Source: an uncultured Lachnospiraceae bacterium (GTDB lineage: Bacteria; Bacillota; Clostridia; Lachnospirales; Lachnospiraceae). Taken from it: DNA of 7,404 nucleotides. The stretch is taken from NCBI GenBank assembly GCA_910585935.1, contig CAJUHN010000198.1:1-7404 (forward strand), read 5' to 3'. Made by a program: the position numbers and the translations under genes. The stretch's first letter is position 1. Each line of letters starts with the position of its first letter. Positions 5,183 through 7,404 of the stretch are shown one piece after another. The notes beneath the pieces were generated by a model, which saw nothing but the letters and a program-made list of their open reading frames with translations, made no database searches and was not told the origin of the DNA.

Positions 5183-7294
5183 ATGGATATAAGAGTGAAT
5201 ACAAATAAGCTGGATAGAACAAATAAATTTTTATTATATGTTTCAGCAATGAGACCTTTATTAAACAGAAGAGCTTTGTTTACAGATTGTACACAAGAGT
5301 ATGTAAAGCCATGTGAACCAAAGGCAGGAGAAAATGTTAAAATTTATTTTAGAACTGCGAAACAAAATGTAGATAAAGTATTTTTGATTCATGAGAGTGA
5401 AGAAGTGGAGATGAATTTTGATCATGCAAACGGGGAGTTTGATTTTTATAGTATTGAAATTCAGATGACAGAAGATGTATTTTTTTATAGTTTTAAAATA
5501 TTATCTGGGAAGGTTTGCTGTTATTATAATCAGAGAGGTGTTAATAAGGAAATGCAACCTTATTATAATTTCAGAATCATTCCAAATTTCGCTACTCCTC
5601 AGTGGGCAAAGGGAGCTGTAATTTATCAGATTTTTGTGGATAGATTTTGTAAAGGGGATTCTTCTAATGATCCAGTGGATAGAGAGTATGTTTATATTGA
5701 AGAGGGAATTTCTCAAGTGAAGGATTGGAATAAGTATCCTGCAACTATGGGAGTACGTGAATTTTATGGAGGTGATTTACAAGGAGTATTAAATAAAATG
5801 GATTATCTTCAAGAACTAGGGGTAAATGTGATTTATTTTAATCCTTTGTTTGTGTCTCCTTCTAATCATAAATATGATATACAAGATTATGATTATATAG
5901 ATCCACACTTTGGAAAGATTATAAAAGATGAGGGAGAAACGCTTCCCGAAGGAGATAATTGTAATGCTCATGCTACTAAATTTATCAGCCGTGTCACGAG
6001 TAAGGAAAATCTAGAGGCGAGTAATCAGTTATTTATAGATTTAGTGGAAGAGGCACATAGAAGAGGAATAAAAGTGATTTTAGATGGTGTATTTAATCAC
6101 TGTGGATCTTTTAATCGCTGGCTGGATAGAGAGCGTATTTATGAAAATCAGGAAGGATATGAAAAAGGAGCATTTATATCAGAAGATAGTCCATATCGCA
6201 GTTTTTTTAAATTTAATCCGAATGGAAGATGGCCTTATAATACGGCATATGATGGGTGGTGGGGACATGATACTCTTCCAAAGTTGAATTATGAGGAATC
6301 GGAACAGTTGGAAAAAGATATTTTGAGAATCGCTAAAAAGTGGGTGTCACCTCCTTTTTGTGCAGATGGATGGCGTTTAGATGTGGCAGCAGATTTAGGA
6401 CATAGTAGTGAATATAATCATATATTTTGGAGTAAGTTTCGAGCAGCGGTATATGAAGCGAATCCAAATGCGATTGTTTTAGCGGAACATTATGGAGATC
6501 CTTATAATTGGTTAAATGGAAAAGAATGGGATACAGTGATGAATTATGATGCTTTTATGGAACCTATTACTTGGTTTTTAACTGGAATGGAAAAACATAG
6601 TGATGATTTCAGAGGGGATTTATTAGGAAATTCTGACAGCTTTTTTCAGGCTATGTCACATCATATGTCCAGATTTCCGATGCCATCTTTGCAGATTGCG
6701 ATGAACGAGTTATCGAATCATGATCACTCTAGATTTTTAACACGAACGAATCGGCGTGTGGGAAGGGTTGCAGGTTTAGGATCTGAGGCTGCAAATGAAA
6801 ATGTAAATAAAGGCACATTTCGAGAAGCTGTTGTGATTCAGATGACATGGCCGGGTGCTCCTACAATTTATTATGGAGATGAGGCTGGTTTGTGTGGCTG
6901 GACAGATCCAGATAATCGAAGAACTTATCCATGGGGACAGGAAGACATTGAATTAATAGGATTTCATAGAGATATTATAAGAATTCATAAAGAGAATAAG
7001 GCATTGTTATATGGATCTTATAAGGAATTATTTGGAGCACATAAAATCATTGCTTATGGAAGATTTATGGAAGATAATTTAATTACAGTTGTTATTAATA
7101 GTAATTTTGAAGAGAAGGAAATTTCTATTCCTGTCTGGGAAATTGGAGTGAGAGATGGGGAAGAAATGGAACGATTGATATTGACTACAGAAACAGGATA
7201 TAATATTGGACAAACAAGTTATGTTGTGGATAGAAAAATGCTGAAAGTGTCACTTCCTCCTATTTCTGCTGCGGTTTATCGAAAGAAAATATAA
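5183..7294 (+). CDS. Intracellular GH13 glycosidase, neopullulanase/cyclomaltodextrinase-like
   Basis: This is a retaining alpha-amylase family (GH13) enzyme expected to hydrolyse alpha-1,4 bonds in maltodextrins, cyclodextrins or pullulan. No signal peptide or membrane segment is present, so it probably works in the cytoplasm. The 703 aa include an N-terminal beta-rich domain (about 1-135, possibly CBM34-like), then the barrel starting near AVIYQIFVDRF (145-155). Conserved regions: HKYDIQDYDYIDPHFG (229-244), DGVFNH (301-306), LPKLN (365-369, the MPKLN-type signature of the neopullulanase group), GWRLDV with Arg398 and nucleophile Asp400, acid/base Glu435 in LAEHYGD, and NHDHS with His513/Asp514. 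A C-terminal beta domain follows PTIYYGDEAGLCGWTDPDNRR. It is longer than typical members (about 590 aa), partly through an extra stretch at about 245-283. It is a lone gene with its own SD and likely promoter. GH13 is secure; the exact substrate is not. Confidence 0.92.
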   Translation: MDIRVNTNKLDRTNKFLLYVSAMRPLLNRRALFTDCTQEYVKPCEPKAGENVKIYFRTAKQNVDKVFLIHESEEVEMNFDHANGEFDFYSIEIQMTEDVFFYSFKILSGKVCCYYNQRGVNKEMQPYYNFRIIPNFATPQWAKGAVIYQIFVDRFCKGDSSNDPVDREYVYIEEGISQVKDWNKYPATMGVREFYGGDLQGVLNKMDYLQELGVNVIYFNPLFVSPSNHKYDIQDYDYIDPHFGKIIKDEGETLPEGDNCNAHATKFISRVTSKENLEASNQLFIDLVEEAHRRGIKVILDGVFNHCGSFNRWLDRERIYENQEGYEKGAFISEDSPYRSFFKFNPNGRWPYNTAYDGWWGHDTLPKLNYEESEQLEKDILRIAKKWVSPPFCADGWRLDVAADLGHSSEYNHIFWSKFRAAVYEANPNAIVLAEHYGDPYNWLNGKEWDTVMNYDAFMEPITWFLTGMEKHSDDFRGDLLGNSDSFFQAMSHHMSRFPMPSLQIAMNELSNHDHSRFLTRTNRRVGRVAGLGSEAANENVNKGTFREAVVIQMTWPGAPTIYYGDEAGLCGWTDPDNRRTYPWGQEDIELIGFHRDIIRIHKENKALLYGSYKELFGAHKIIAYGRFMEDNLITVVINSNFEEKEISIPVWEIGVRDGEEMERLILTTETGYNIGQTSYVVDRKMLKVSLPPISAAVYRKKI

Positions 7295-7313
7295 ATATAG
7301 AGGACAGGGGAGC

Positions 7314-7404
7314 AAAGGTTCGCTGCGGTAAGGAAGTATTCCAGCGAAGCCGCGCTTTTGCTCCGTTCCAGACGTAGCGGTACTAAGCGCACAGACCTTT
7401 TAGG
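7314..7404 (-). repeat. Palindromic repeat, copy D (partial, cut by window end)
   Basis: This copy has the same orientation as B. AAAGGTTCGC (7314-7323) matches the outer flank of copy C, followed by the arm TAAGGAAGTATTCC and the shared block through CCAGACGTAGCGGTACTAA, ending at 7386. After that it departs from B: where B continues ATTCTCGGCGCG, D reads GCGCACAGACC. So this copy either has a different apex or ends here. It begins about 20 nt after the amylase stop and no other terminator is visible before it, so it would lie in the amylase 3' UTR. Confidence 0.8.

Noticed and set aside
5501..6287. Reading frames within the amylase gene (5501-5716 on -, 6084-6287 on +)
   Set aside because: Out-of-frame shadows of a gene with all GH13 motifs intact.
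1..7404. CRISPR array
   Set aside because: The repeats are long, palindromic, inverted to one another and widely, unequally spaced; there is no short direct-repeat/spacer pattern.

Overview
The window is AT-rich, with Shine-Dalgarno (SD)-led genes in Gram-positive style, and carries the conserved Firmicute order tilS-hpt-ftsH. Protein sequences, codon use and the nearby intracellular GH13 amylase suggest a gut-type Clostridia, most likely a Lachnospiraceae member. That placement is inference; no rRNA or other species marker is present.

Layout. Positions 1-62 are the tail of a GC-rich palindromic repeat (copy A). Positions 124-3982 hold a co-oriented operon: tilS (tRNA-Ile lysidine synthetase), hpt (hypoxanthine phosphoribosyltransferase, overlapping tilS by 17 nt) and ftsH (membrane AAA+ zinc protease). 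Positions 3983-5182 contain no convincing protein gene. They hold a small hairpin, an extended -10 promoter followed about 110 nt later by a strong intrinsic terminator (a candidate small RNA with C-rich single-stranded motifs), two inverted copies of the repeat (B and C), and the promoter and leader of the next gene. Positions 5183-7294 encode a 703-residue GH13 glycosidase of the neopullulanase/cyclomaltodextrinase type without a signal peptide. The window ends inside a fourth repeat copy (D), which starts about 20 nt after the amylase stop.

How the genes fit together. The operon is housekeeping: decoding of AUA codons, purine salvage and membrane protein quality control, as seen near spoIIE in many Firmicutes. 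The amylase looks like an independent unit for cytoplasmic breakdown of imported maltodextrins.

Most unusual content. The repeat family is about 160 nt long and much more GC-rich than the genes. Each full copy has 17-bp terminal arms that are perfectly self-complementary. The arm sequences differ between copies, with matching changes on both sides. Each copy also has a central rod-like hairpin with further paired changes. The four copies are oriented so that the same end faces inward on both sides of the tilS operon and on both sides of the amylase. I do not recognise the family by name. The second notable item is the C-rich candidate sRNA downstream of ftsH.
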